Positions 28,114 through 35,841 of a stretch of 64,000 bases of DNA are shown here, in pieces. This DNA comes from CAYSPT01 sp964432985 (GTDB lineage Bacteria; Muiribacteriota; CAYSPT01). How positions within the stretch are numbered: the stretch's first letter is position 1; every line of letters starts with the position of its first letter. The notes beneath the pieces were generated by a model. It did no database searches. It was not told where the DNA came from and saw only the letters and a list, made by a program, of their open reading frames with translations. A program made the translations under genes and the position numbers. The stretch lies in NCBI GenBank assembly GCA_964432985.1, contig CAYSPT010000009.1, forward strand, positions 1 through 64,000, written 5' to 3'.

Positions 28114-28186
28114 CAAGAAGCGTAGAAAGTGAGGCGTAGCCACCTTGAACGAGATATCTTGTTCCACTTTCTTAGCTACGTTTTTT
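28114..28186. other. Imperfect inverted repeat with T-run in a divergent intergenic region
   Basis: Inner arms form GAACGAGATATCTTGTTC (28147-28164, palindromic apart from one wobble pair). Outer arms CGTAGAAAGTG (28121-28131) and CACTTTCTTAGCTACG (28165-28180) pair with a small bulge, and TTTTTT follows at 28181-28186. It could be a terminator-like end of an unannotated small RNA; both flanking genes point away from it. The left arm contains a copy of the GTAGAAAG element also at 24348 and 33250. Confidence 0.4.
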
Positions 28187-28360
28187 ATCACGTAAAAGAG
28201 CAGTGCTCAGAGAAGCGTATCAAAGCACATCTTATTCTACAAAATAGACAGCCGATATAACCAGTACATCCTCGAAAAAAAAAAGACATGAAAAATATAT
28301 CCTGTTTAGGTTAAAATATAATTATGTTTCGACTTTCGAGCTGCTTGAGGAGGGACCGTT

Positions 28361-29533
28361 GTGCGGCCTTCGCCACAGGATGACGGGCCTGACAGCCAAA
28401 ACACTGCTTTAAGCGATTTCACTGGTTCTCTCCTGAATGAGCTTCTGCAACAATGCGATCAGCTTCCCCGTGACCCGGATAAAGCCCGTGAATTCATCAG
28501 CCGTATTCCCAAAACCGAACTTCACGTCCACTGCGAGGCGGCAGTATCGGTGGAAACCTACCTGAAACTCAACAGTAAGTATTCAATCGATCCCACGCTC
28601 AGCGATCAGGCGTCCTTCGATAAAATGCTTCAAATAGACAGTCTTTCAGCCATGATCAAGAACTTTATCTATTTGCAGAGTTTTTTCCAGGAAGATGATG
28701 ATTTTCTTTTAATGGTGAACGACGTGGGAGACTACGCCGAGCGGAACAACATTCACTACCTGGAAGCCTTCTTCGCCCCGTCCATGTTCTTGAAAAACAA
28801 GCTGAATCCCAACAAGATATTCTCAGCTCTGGATAAGGGATTCGACAACCTGGAGAAAACCCGGGGTGTGAACGTACGCCTGCTGCTGGATGTGTCCCGT
28901 ACGTTTGGCTATCACAACGCTATCAAGAACCTGGGAATCCTGCTTGCATACCGCTTTCGAGCCCGACAGAGCCGTTTCATCGGGATCGGCCTCGGCGGCT
29001 CCGAGGTGGCCGGGCCGGCGGAAAACTACATCGATGTGTTTGCCCGGGCGCGCTCGCTGGGTTTCCGGGTGGTGGGGCACGCCGGTGAAGAGGTTGGTCC
29101 CGAATCGATCTGGAATGCACTGAATAAACTGAAGGTGATGCGCATCGGTCACGGTACCAGCGCAATCGAGGATGAGAAGTTGATGCTGCATCTGGCGGAG
29201 AAACGTATTCCGCTGGAAGTGTGCCCTACCAGCAATATCATCACCGGACGGTATGTGAAACGGATGGCAGATCATCCGCTTCGAACCTTCTTCGACCGTG
29301 GAATTATGGTGACTATCAACTCCGATGACCCGGTGCTGTTTTCAGTAGAACTCAACGATGAATACCTCAACCTTTACCGGGAATTGGACTTCTCACTAGG
29401 TGACCTGGTAACTATAACCAACAACAATCTCTTCGCGTCATTTCTTACTGAAGAGGCAAAGAAAGCGAGCTGGTCCCGTACAATTCCCGCACTGGAAAAA
29501 GCGCTTCGTGACGTGTACGAAGTGAGTGTTTGA
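28361..29533 (+). CDS. Adenosine deaminase family metal-dependent hydrolase
   Basis: 390 residues from GTG 28361, with GAGGAGGGA just upstream and a TATAAT at 28317-28322. Metal and substrate motifs of the family are all present: PKTELHVHCEAA (His-x-His), VVGHAGE (His and catalytic Glu), MRIGHGT, CPTSN and INSDDPV (Asp). The N-terminal 45 residues are an extra hydrophilic stretch. Members deaminate adenosine, or adenine or aminodeoxyfutalosine in close subfamilies; the exact substrate cannot be decided, and Cys-Glu-Ala in place of the usual LDG/LEG after HxH is a variation. Faces the dUTPase gene, with 27 bases between stops, so two nucleotide-related enzymes sit together. Confidence 0.85.
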   Translation: MRPSPQDDGPDSQNTALSDFTGSLLNELLQQCDQLPRDPDKAREFISRIPKTELHVHCEAAVSVETYLKLNSKYSIDPTLSDQASFDKMLQIDSLSAMIKNFIYLQSFFQEDDDFLLMVNDVGDYAERNNIHYLEAFFAPSMFLKNKLNPNKIFSALDKGFDNLEKTRGVNVRLLLDVSRTFGYHNAIKNLGILLAYRFRARQSRFIGIGLGGSEVAGPAENYIDVFARARSLGFRVVGHAGEEVGPESIWNALNKLKVMRIGHGTSAIEDEKLMLHLAEKRIPLEVCPTSNIITGRYVKRMADHPLRTFFDRGIMVTINSDDPVLFSVELNDEYLNLYRELDFSLGDLVTITNNNLFASFLTEEAKKASWSRTIPALEKALRDVYEVSV

Positions 29534-29560
29534 TTCGTACCCAAAGATCCCCGGAATATA

Positions 29561-30073
29561 CTACTTTGTCTCCTGGTAGATACCGTCGTACCGCTCGGTC
29601 TCGGCAACTCTTTGAAACACCAGCTGCACCACTCTGGAATTTTGTTTCAACCGCAGCCCGTGTGAGTTGGCCACTACCAGGATGAACTCGCTTTTACCCG
29701 AAAAACCCGCGTCCCACACTCCGTGATGAGTGCAGGCGCCCATTCTAAGCAGCGAGGTGCGGGTAAATGCCAGAGCAATAAGATCAGCAGGCAGGTTGAC
29801 CGTTTCATTGGTCTTCACCTTGTAGACACCCTGTTCGAGGTCCCACCATCCGTAGCTGTCTTCCGGGTTGTCCCGGCACAGGGGAATCTCCCTTGTTTTA
29901 GGCAGGCTCCGTTCCCGGTTTGAGAAATCAAGACTTCCTGCTTCGTCAAAAGCAAAGATGTGTCCGACGGTCGCATCGAATCCATTCGGCGTCAACTGGG
30001 TTTCGAGATGGATATAATGCTCCACCAGGTTACATTGTTCGATATAGTCCCTGATCTCGCGTTTGTTCAGCAT
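29561..30073 (-). CDS. dut: dUTPase / dCTP-deaminase family enzyme, archaeal dUTPase-like
   Basis: 170 residues. The sequence follows the archaeal-type deoxyuridine triphosphatase: N-terminal LNKREIRDYI, LETQLTPNGFDATVG, LDFSNRERSLPKTREIPL, FTRTSLLRMGACTHHGVWDAG, FSGKSEFILVVANSHGLRLK, RVVQLVFQRV, and a YDGIYQ end. This family is related to dCTP deaminase and hydrolyses dUTP to dUMP, keeping uracil out of DNA; a trimer is expected. The closeness to the archaeal form rather than bacterial Dut is from memory of the motifs. Convergent with the adenosine-deaminase-family gene. Confidence 0.8.
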   Translation of the reverse strand: MLNKREIRDYIEQCNLVEHYIHLETQLTPNGFDATVGHIFAFDEAGSLDFSNRERSLPKTREIPLCRDNPEDSYGWWDLEQGVYKVKTNETVNLPADLIALAFTRTSLLRMGACTHHGVWDAGFSGKSEFILVVANSHGLRLKQNSRVVQLVFQRVAETERYDGIYQETK

Positions 30074-30280
30074 TAATCGGTCCTCCCGTTTCAGGCCCGT
30101 ACATTTGGCATAATTATCCCTATCACATCAATAGAAAATGCTTAAATCCAGTCATGATGCGGTAACTGTGATATTTTTCACACATATGAAATGTAATCAT
30201 TTTACCAATACCTGCCGATACTAGAATATAGAGCTGTATTTTCCTTTAAACAGTAAAACGACCACAGGGAGGTGATCGGT

Positions 30281-30403
30281 GTGATAAGGAGCAGCCGTCT
30301 CATTTCTTCGCTTCCACGCCATAAAGCACTTCAGGCGCTTAGAATGGCGAACCGGAGCCAAAAAGTCCAGAAGCCTTCTGGATCAGGAAAGCCAAAGAAT
30401 TGA
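30281..30403 (+). CDS. Possible 40-aa basic small protein with consensus ribosome-binding site
   Basis: GTG 30281 to TGA 30401-30403. GGGAGGTGATC at 30267-30277, almost a full match to the 16S anti-Shine-Dalgarno, lies 3-4 bases before the GTG. The product is basic (about 10 Arg/Lys against no Asp or Glu) and ends in GSGKPKN. The same stretch can fold: CGCCAT/ATGGCG arms around 30318-30350 and CCAGAAG/CTTCTGG around 30367-30381. A weak promoter (TTTACC, 17 bases, GAATAT) precedes it. It may be a small nucleic-acid-binding protein, a leader peptide or a structured RNA. It lies in the 673-base space 30074-30746, which otherwise holds only the STAS remnant. Confidence 0.4.
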   Translation: MIRSSRLISSLPRHKALQALRMANRSQKVQKPSGSGKPKN

Positions 30404-30445
30404 CATCTTTTTGTTTCTCTATAGTAGTACGCAGGACTCGGGAGG

Positions 30446-30631
30446 TCATAGAACTTCCTGTACCCGGGATTTGAACACCTGCACCGCCTCAGCGCGGCTT
30501 ATGTAGATGTCTACAAATCCTTCCAGGTTAACTATGTCCAGCAGTTTTCCCACCTTGACCCCGATAATGTAAATGTCCTGATAATGTAAATGTCCTGATA
30601 ATACCGAAACAAATCCTGCCTTACCTGTCAC
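30446..30631 (-). pseudogene. Remnant of a STAS-domain (anti-sigma-antagonist-like) protein
   Basis: A 61-codon frame whose last 35 residues (VGKLLDIVNLEGFVDIYISR, then AEAVQVFKSR) resemble the C-terminal helix-strand-helix of STAS domains (V...L.l.gl...f.iy.s.eeA...f). The front of the domain is missing, and a 17-base tandem duplication (30563-30596, with a part copy to 30602) gives HLHYQDIYIIG-type scrambled residues before it. Likely a decayed gene end. The assignment is by pattern and is modest. Confidence 0.35.
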
Positions 30632-30746
30632 CTACCACTTTAAATGTATCAAAATAGTATCGCAATGTAAAACACAATAAGCGAGCAAAGCACATGACGG
30701 GTGAATTTTCTTTGTATACTCTGGCAGACAATAAACAAACGTGATA

Positions 30747-33074
30747 TTACTTGTTTCCGCTCATCGAGTATGGCCGGTTCTGCGGCTCCCTACCCCACTC
30801 GCGATTCGGTTCCGGCCCCATGTCAAACTCCAGAGTGCCGCCAGAAACGATTTCCTGATGGAGGATCCACGACCGCTCAAGCGGCTGTCCGTTCAACCGG
30901 GCCCCCTGGATATACATGTTCCGATCCGAGTTGCGGTGAGCGATGACACGGAAGGTCTTTCCGCCGGGAAGATCGAGGGTCACCTTTGTGAAACGCGGGC
31001 TTCCTATAACGTACGACGGATGCCCGGGACTCACGGGGTAAAATCCCAGGACACTGAACAGGTACCAGGCGGACATCTGGCCATTGTCCTCGTCGCCGCA
31101 CAGCCCATCGGGACCGGGCCCGTAGAGTGTATCTACCACATTTCTTATCCGGCGGGCTCCTTTCCAGGGCTGCCCGGCGTAGTTGTAAAGATACAGAACA
31201 TGGTGGACCGGCTGGTTACCGTGAGCGTATTGCCCCATCCGGCAGGCAAGCATCTCGGACATCTCATGGATCACCCGGCCATAGGAACCGACAGTGAAAC
31301 GTGCTTTGGTTTCCATCATCTCGTCAAGCCGTCTGACGAACAATTCATCGCCACCCATCAGATCGATAAGGCCCTGGACATCGTGCAGAACCGACCAGGT
31401 GTAATGCCACGAACAACCTTCGGTAAAAGGACCGCCCCACTCCGCCGGATCGAAATCGTCACGCCACGATCCATCGGACATCCGGCCACGCATGAAACCC
31501 ACCGCCGGATCGAAGACATTGCGATAGTTCTGCGCCTGTTTGAACAATAACCTCGCATCTACCGTTTTGCCCAGCGCTTCCGCAAGTCGGGCGATGCACC
31601 AGTCATCGTAGGCAAATTCCAGGGTGCGGGCAGTGGCTTCCTTGACCAGATCACAGGGGACGTAACCCTTTTCGAAGTAAGGAACAAGCCCGCGCCGGCC
31701 CTTGCCGCCGCCCTCTGTGGGATCGGTGGCATCCTTGATGCAGGCTTCATAAGCGGTGTCGATGTCGAAGTCCCTGATACCTTTCGTCCAGGCGTCGACC
31801 ACCACGCTTTCCACGTGGGTCCCGATCATGCAGTCCCGATAACCGGGACTGGGCCACTTCGGAAACCATCCACCTTCCCGGTAAGCGTTGATCCAGGCGC
31901 GAATCATGGAAGCATCGCGATCAGGGAACAAGATGGTGAACAACGGAAACACCGCCCGGAAGGTGTCCCAGAAACCGGTGTCGGTATACATTTCCCCTGC
32001 GTGAATCTGCCCGTCATAGGGACTGTAGTGCTTCATACGGCCGGCGGAGTCAAATTCGTAAAACATCCTGGGAAATAGAAGCGACCGGTAGAAGGCCGTG
32101 TAGAATGTCGTCAGTTGACCACCGTCCCCACCCTCGATCCGTATCTTCGAGAGTTGCTCATTCCAGGCTTTGCGGCCTTCCCACTTGATCCGGCTGAAGC
32201 TTTTCGAGCCTATTTCCCTCTCCAGGTTCAGCTCCGCCTGCTTAAGGCTGATAAAGGACGTGCCGACCATCACATGGACTTTGTCGCCCGCTGAAGTCTC
32301 GAATCCGATATACGCCCCGACATTGCCGTTGCTGCACGCCTTTTTATCGGTCTTCGTTACGGTCCTGCCGGAAAAACAGCCCCATGAACTAAATGGCCTG
32401 TCCACCCGGGCGACGAAGTAGCAGCCGAATGGACCTTCGGCGCCGTCTCTGTGGAAACGAGCCACCCCGGTGATCTTCTGCTCACGGGGAAAAAGTTTTA
32501 CTTCACCGGTGCGGAAAACTTCCAGTACCAGGTGTGCGTGCCGGGATTCCGGGTACGTCAGCCTGAGAAATCCGCAGCGTTCGGTTGCCGTAAGCTCCGC
32601 CGTGGTGTCATAATCATCAAGCTCCACGCCGTAATAATAGGGCTGTGAGATCTCCCGCTCATGGCTGAAAGATGAAGCCCTTTCCTGCATGTGGGTTTTC
32701 AGTTCGCCCACCACCGGCATGAAGGAAAAATGGCCGTAGTCCCCGATCCACGGGCTGGGTTGGTGTGTGGCCTTGAGTCCGTTGATTGTTTTGGCCCCGT
32801 ACCGGTACACCCATCCCGAATCCATCCCGGTCTGCGGTGTCCAGGCTGTCATCCCGAATGGACGGGCAACCGTAGGATAAGTGTTGCCGTTGGAAAATGC
32901 ATGAGTAGAAGCGGTTCCCACCAGCGGATTAACATAGTCTACCGGTTCACGACCGGGTGGGGAAACCGTTGCCGGGGGGGGAAACGCTGCAGAAGAGGAG
33001 GCCCCGGCGGAACTGCCGGTCAGGACACAGGTCAAAACGGTCAGTAGAATAACAAATTGGAATCTGAAATACAT
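30747..33074 (-). CDS. Secreted glycoside hydrolase family 92 (alpha-mannosidase)
   Basis: 775 residues from ATG 33074 (AGGA about 8 bases upstream); the TTG at 33095 is less likely. Signal peptide about 1-30 (FVILLTVLTCVLTGSSAGA), then a short Pro/Ser linker. GH92 hallmarks throughout: DYVNPLVGTAST, NTYPTVARPFGMTAWTPQTG, INGLKATHQPSPWIGDYGHF, GFWDTFRAVFPLF, WGGPFTEGCSWHYTWSV and CGDEDNGQMSAWYLFSVLGF. The last two hold the expected catalytic acid/base region. GH92 enzymes are calcium-dependent exo-alpha-mannosidases that trim mannans or N-glycans. Alone on its strand here, so a scavenging enzyme rather than part of a visible polysaccharide locus. Confidence 0.93.
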   Translation of the reverse strand: MYFRFQFVILLTVLTCVLTGSSAGASSSAAFPPPATVSPPGREPVDYVNPLVGTASTHAFSNGNTYPTVARPFGMTAWTPQTGMDSGWVYRYGAKTINGLKATHQPSPWIGDYGHFSFMPVVGELKTHMQERASSFSHEREISQPYYYGVELDDYDTTAELTATERCGFLRLTYPESRHAHLVLEVFRTGEVKLFPREQKITGVARFHRDGAEGPFGCYFVARVDRPFSSWGCFSGRTVTKTDKKACSNGNVGAYIGFETSAGDKVHVMVGTSFISLKQAELNLEREIGSKSFSRIKWEGRKAWNEQLSKIRIEGGDGGQLTTFYTAFYRSLLFPRMFYEFDSAGRMKHYSPYDGQIHAGEMYTDTGFWDTFRAVFPLFTILFPDRDASMIRAWINAYREGGWFPKWPSPGYRDCMIGTHVESVVVDAWTKGIRDFDIDTAYEACIKDATDPTEGGGKGRRGLVPYFEKGYVPCDLVKEATARTLEFAYDDWCIARLAEALGKTVDARLLFKQAQNYRNVFDPAVGFMRGRMSDGSWRDDFDPAEWGGPFTEGCSWHYTWSVLHDVQGLIDLMGGDELFVRRLDEMMETKARFTVGSYGRVIHEMSEMLACRMGQYAHGNQPVHHVLYLYNYAGQPWKGARRIRNVVDTLYGPGPDGLCGDEDNGQMSAWYLFSVLGFYPVSPGHPSYVIGSPRFTKVTLDLPGGKTFRVIAHRNSDRNMYIQGARLNGQPLERSWILHQEIVSGGTLEFDMGPEPNREWGREPQNRPYSMSGNK

Positions 33075-33342
33075 ACGCGCATTCCTGCCTTTCAAAACGG
33101 TGATTAATTTGTTTATATGCTATCTCATTTTAGACATCATATGCCACTATGATCTACATTTCGTACCTCGTAGAAATTCTTCTCGTTCAGTACCGCTGCG
33201 CCCACTATATAGCTGATCATCGTTCATTGCTAACGTTACCACCCTCCAGCAAGAGTGTAGAAAGAGGTGAAAATCTTTGACCGCCAGGTTTAGGCAGTGA
33301 TATCCTTAAGTGTATCCGACACAGAAAAAAGGAGACACAGCG

Positions 33343-34311
33343 GTGGACAAGCTTTACCAGTGGATGAACAGCACTACGGGTGCCGCGCCCGAAACCGTTC
33401 AGAAAACACTGCTTTCCCTCGGCATAATTCTGGGCTTCTGGATCGTACGGGCCTTCATCCTGATCATGGTCAGGAAACGTTCCGAGGATGTCAGGATACG
33501 GTACTGGTGGAGCAAGGTCACCACCTATATACTGGTGATTCTGGGCATCCTGCTGGTAGGCCGTGTCTGGATCATCGGGTTTAACTCGATCACCACCTTC
33601 CTGGGGCTGGTTTCAGCCGGTCTGGCCATCGCTCTGAAAGACCTGGTGATCAGCCTGGCGGGCTGGGTGTTCATAATCTGGCGTCAGCCCTTCAAACTGG
33701 GGGACCGCATCCAGTGCGGGGAACACTCCGGTGACGTCATCGATATCGGCCTGTTCCAGTTCACTATGCTAGAGATCGGAAACTGGGTCGAGGCCGACCA
33801 GAGCACCGGGCGTATCATCCAAATTCCCAACGGCAGTATTTTCAGTGTACCGGTAGCGAACTATACACGTGGGTTCCAATATATCTGGAACGAAATACCG
33901 GTACTGGTCACCTTCGAAAGCAACTGGGAAAGGGCCAGGGACCTGCTCAAAAGTATCATCCACGAGCATGGTCCCAACCTGAGCAAGGGCGCTCAGGAGG
34001 AGATCAAGAAAGCCAGCAGCGAATTCATGATCTTTTATCCGACCCTGGACCCGATCGTCTACACGAATGTACAAGAAAGCGGTATACTGCTTACCATCCG
34101 CTATATCTGCCACCCCCGGCAGCGGCGCGGCACCGAGGGGGACCTGTGGTCGGCCATTCTCCGCGAATTCAGTCGGTGTGATGACATCGATTTTGCTTAC
34201 CCCACCAGGCGGTTCTACAACCACCCGGCGGAAGGGAAAGCTAACGCGAGCGGGAAAGCTAACGCGAGAACGGTCCTACCGGCCTCCGATGACCACCAGA
34301 TTGAACCGTGA
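33343..34311 (+). CDS. Mechanosensitive ion channel, MscS family
   Basis: 322 residues from GTG 33343, with AAAAAAGGAG ending 8 bases before it; a longer frame from 33310 has no such site. Three membrane segments near 20-40, 55-75 and 85-110; the pore helix is SAGLAIALKDLVISLAGWVF, which matches the TM3b region of MscS. The cytoplasmic beta domain follows (FKLGDRIQCGEHSGDVIDIG, IIQIPNGSIFSVPVANYTRG). It opens under membrane tension to release solutes after osmotic downshock. The C-terminal tail carries an 18-base in-frame duplication (34234-34269, GKANAS/GKANAR). Ends overlapping the convergent 2H phosphoesterase gene by 36 bases. Confidence 0.9.
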   Translation: MDKLYQWMNSTTGAAPETVQKTLLSLGIILGFWIVRAFILIMVRKRSEDVRIRYWWSKVTTYILVILGILLVGRVWIIGFNSITTFLGLVSAGLAIALKDLVISLAGWVFIIWRQPFKLGDRIQCGEHSGDVIDIGLFQFTMLEIGNWVEADQSTGRIIQIPNGSIFSVPVANYTRGFQYIWNEIPVLVTFESNWERARDLLKSIIHEHGPNLSKGAQEEIKKASSEFMIFYPTLDPIVYTNVQESGILLTIRYICHPRQRRGTEGDLWSAILREFSRCDDIDFAYPTRRFYNHPAEGKANASGKANARTVLPASDDHQIEP

Positions 34312-35025
34312 ATCCAGGGAGTGGTCCAGAGTTTTCCGCACCCCGTCCGAGATATGCAAATCACGTCTGGTGTACCCGATAGTAATATGCGGATAAAATT
34401 CGTCGGGATCCCAGGCACCGGGATGTCCGCCATTAGCCATGAACTCATCGTAAATGGCCCGGCGTATACGCCTCAGATTCCGGGATTCCACCAGAATGAA
34501 AAAAGTTTCTTCTTTTGCACCATCGACGATTGTCCGGCCGCCACCTATACCCTGGATGGTGATATCCGATGCCTGGATACTCAATTCCCTGGCCAGGCAG
34601 TCAATGCGGTCAATGGAAATGTAGTGACGTAAAACGTCGAAGTACTCCACGGGGGTGACCGCGGTAATATGCGCTTCCCCCTGCGGCGTCCAGCCTTTAA
34701 AAAAATCAAGATTCAAGCCGGTCACTTTTTCGATCTGGCCCCTGAGTTTGACCACCGGACCATACCGGACATTCATGGCCAGGGCCGTATCGAACCGTCC
34801 CGGTCCATGGTGAGGTTCAAACGGCAATTCGGCGTTCTCACACACTCGGGCGTTCAATGACACCACCGGTGCGTACCGTGTTGTGATAACCTTTTTTTTA
34901 AGATCCCTGTAAAGACGTTCATATCCCGTCTGAGAATCGGCGGGAACAGCAGCCATGGAGAATACAAATGACAGCACGACCACACCTTGTACCAGTCCAG
35001 TACTCCGTCCGGTAAAACAATGCAT
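34276..35025 (-). CDS. Secreted 2H phosphoesterase superfamily protein
   Basis: 249 residues; AGGGAGGATTACT directly before ATG 35025. Signal peptide about 1-32 (VVVLSFVFSMAAVPADS). Two HxTx motifs define the 2H fold: GEAHITAVTP near 117-126 and FYPHITIGYTR near 212-222. The family includes LigT-type RNA ligases/cyclic phosphodiesterases and related enzymes acting on 2',3'-cyclic phosphates or oligonucleotides. Export from the cytoplasm is unusual for LigT-like members and suggests scavenging of nucleotide fragments or another phosphodiester. Follows the phosphatase gene at 35133 with 107 bases between. A 36-base overlap with mscS at the 3' end. Confidence 0.8.
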   Translation of the reverse strand: MHCFTGRSTGLVQGVVVLSFVFSMAAVPADSQTGYERLYRDLKKKVITTRYAPVVSLNARVCENAELPFEPHHGPGRFDTALAMNVRYGPVVKLRGQIEKVTGLNLDFFKGWTPQGEAHITAVTPVEYFDVLRHYISIDRIDCLARELSIQASDITIQGIGGGRTIVDGAKEETFFILVESRNLRRIRRAIYDEFMANGGHPGAWDPDEFYPHITIGYTRRDLHISDGVRKTLDHSLDSRFNLVVIGGR

Positions 35026-35132
35026 AGTAATCCTCCCTTTATTTCTGTTCTGAAAAAATCCTTCACCGGTGTTATAGACACCGTAATGTCCGGTAGTGTA
35101 TCAGCTAACTTTAGCCCTGGCAACCGATGGTA

Positions 35133-35825
35133 TCACGGCGTAAATCCGTCCCCGGAACGCTCCAGGCACTGCCGGACAAACTCCCGGGTAAACTGTTCCT
35201 GGTAAGCGTTAAGACGCACGCCGGGCCTGGCTGCTTTCAAGCGGGCCATACCGTCTTCATAGCTCTTCAGCCAGTCCCGCTCGGCCATGAGCGCTAAAGC
35301 AAACAAACAGGTCCTCCCGTGCCCCCGGGCGCAGTGAACATAGGTCGGGCCTTGGGCAATACGCTCGAGAGCCGCTTTAAGAGACGGTAGCGTCGGCGTG
35401 CTTCCGTTGAGAATCGGCAGACACAGGTAATTGAGCGAAGAGCGAATGCCGGCTGGCTCTTCAAACTCCACGGTCAAATCAATATAATTCCGTACGTCGG
35501 ACGGTACTTCGGAGGGCAGCAACCGGCGCCCGATGATCAGATCGTTTTCCACCCGGTCAAAAGGATTCTCCCGGATTAATATGCGGGCCAGGTGCCAGAC
35601 AGTCAATGTGTAGCAGAAAAATGGCATGAACACTATTTTTTCCACAATCGGAATCGTCCCGTCGGGCTGTTTTCTAAAAATATTTCTCCCCGGAAAGGCG
35701 TACCCCAGTGCCAGGACCAGGATGTTCAACGAAAGCCAGAGGTACCACAGATGCCAACCTCCGGTCATCAACGACCACCAGGACAACAGTCCCCCCAGAA
35801 CCGCCAAAAGTATCGCGTACTTCAT
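35133..35825 (-). CDS. Membrane-anchored dual-specificity-type protein phosphatase
   Basis: 230 residues from ATG 35825 (GTG one codon earlier is possible). Two hydrophobic helices at about 3-20 and 24-43 and a third near 65-85, then a phosphatase domain from about 95. The signature HCARGHGRT, with nucleophile Cys165 and Arg171 (C-x5-R), is intact, and YIDLTVEFEEP with PILNG fits the loop that carries the general acid in DSP/PTP-like enzymes. Likely dephosphorylates a phosphoprotein, phospholipid or phosphosugar at the membrane face. Sixteen bases after the LolA-like gene, so co-transcribed with it. Confidence 0.85.
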   Translation of the reverse strand: MKYAILLAVLGGLLSWWSLMTGGWHLWYLWLSLNILVLALGYAFPGRNIFRKQPDGTIPIVEKIVFMPFFCYTLTVWHLARILIRENPFDRVENDLIIGRRLLPSEVPSDVRNYIDLTVEFEEPAGIRSSLNYLCLPILNGSTPTLPSLKAALERIAQGPTYVHCARGHGRTCLFALALMAERDWLKSYEDGMARLKAARPGVRLNAYQEQFTREFVRQCLERSGDGFTP

Positions 35826-35841
35826 CACGTTTCCATTTCCG

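Noticed and set aside
30260..30410. Cyclic-di-GMP or glycine riboswitch in the hairpin region
   Set aside because: The hairpins do not carry the conserved core bases of either class, and a coding frame with a strong ribosome site explains the conserved-looking parts.
31100..33000. Polysaccharide utilisation locus around the GH92 gene
   Set aside because: No SusC/SusD-type, sugar transporter or other glycosidase genes are next to it.
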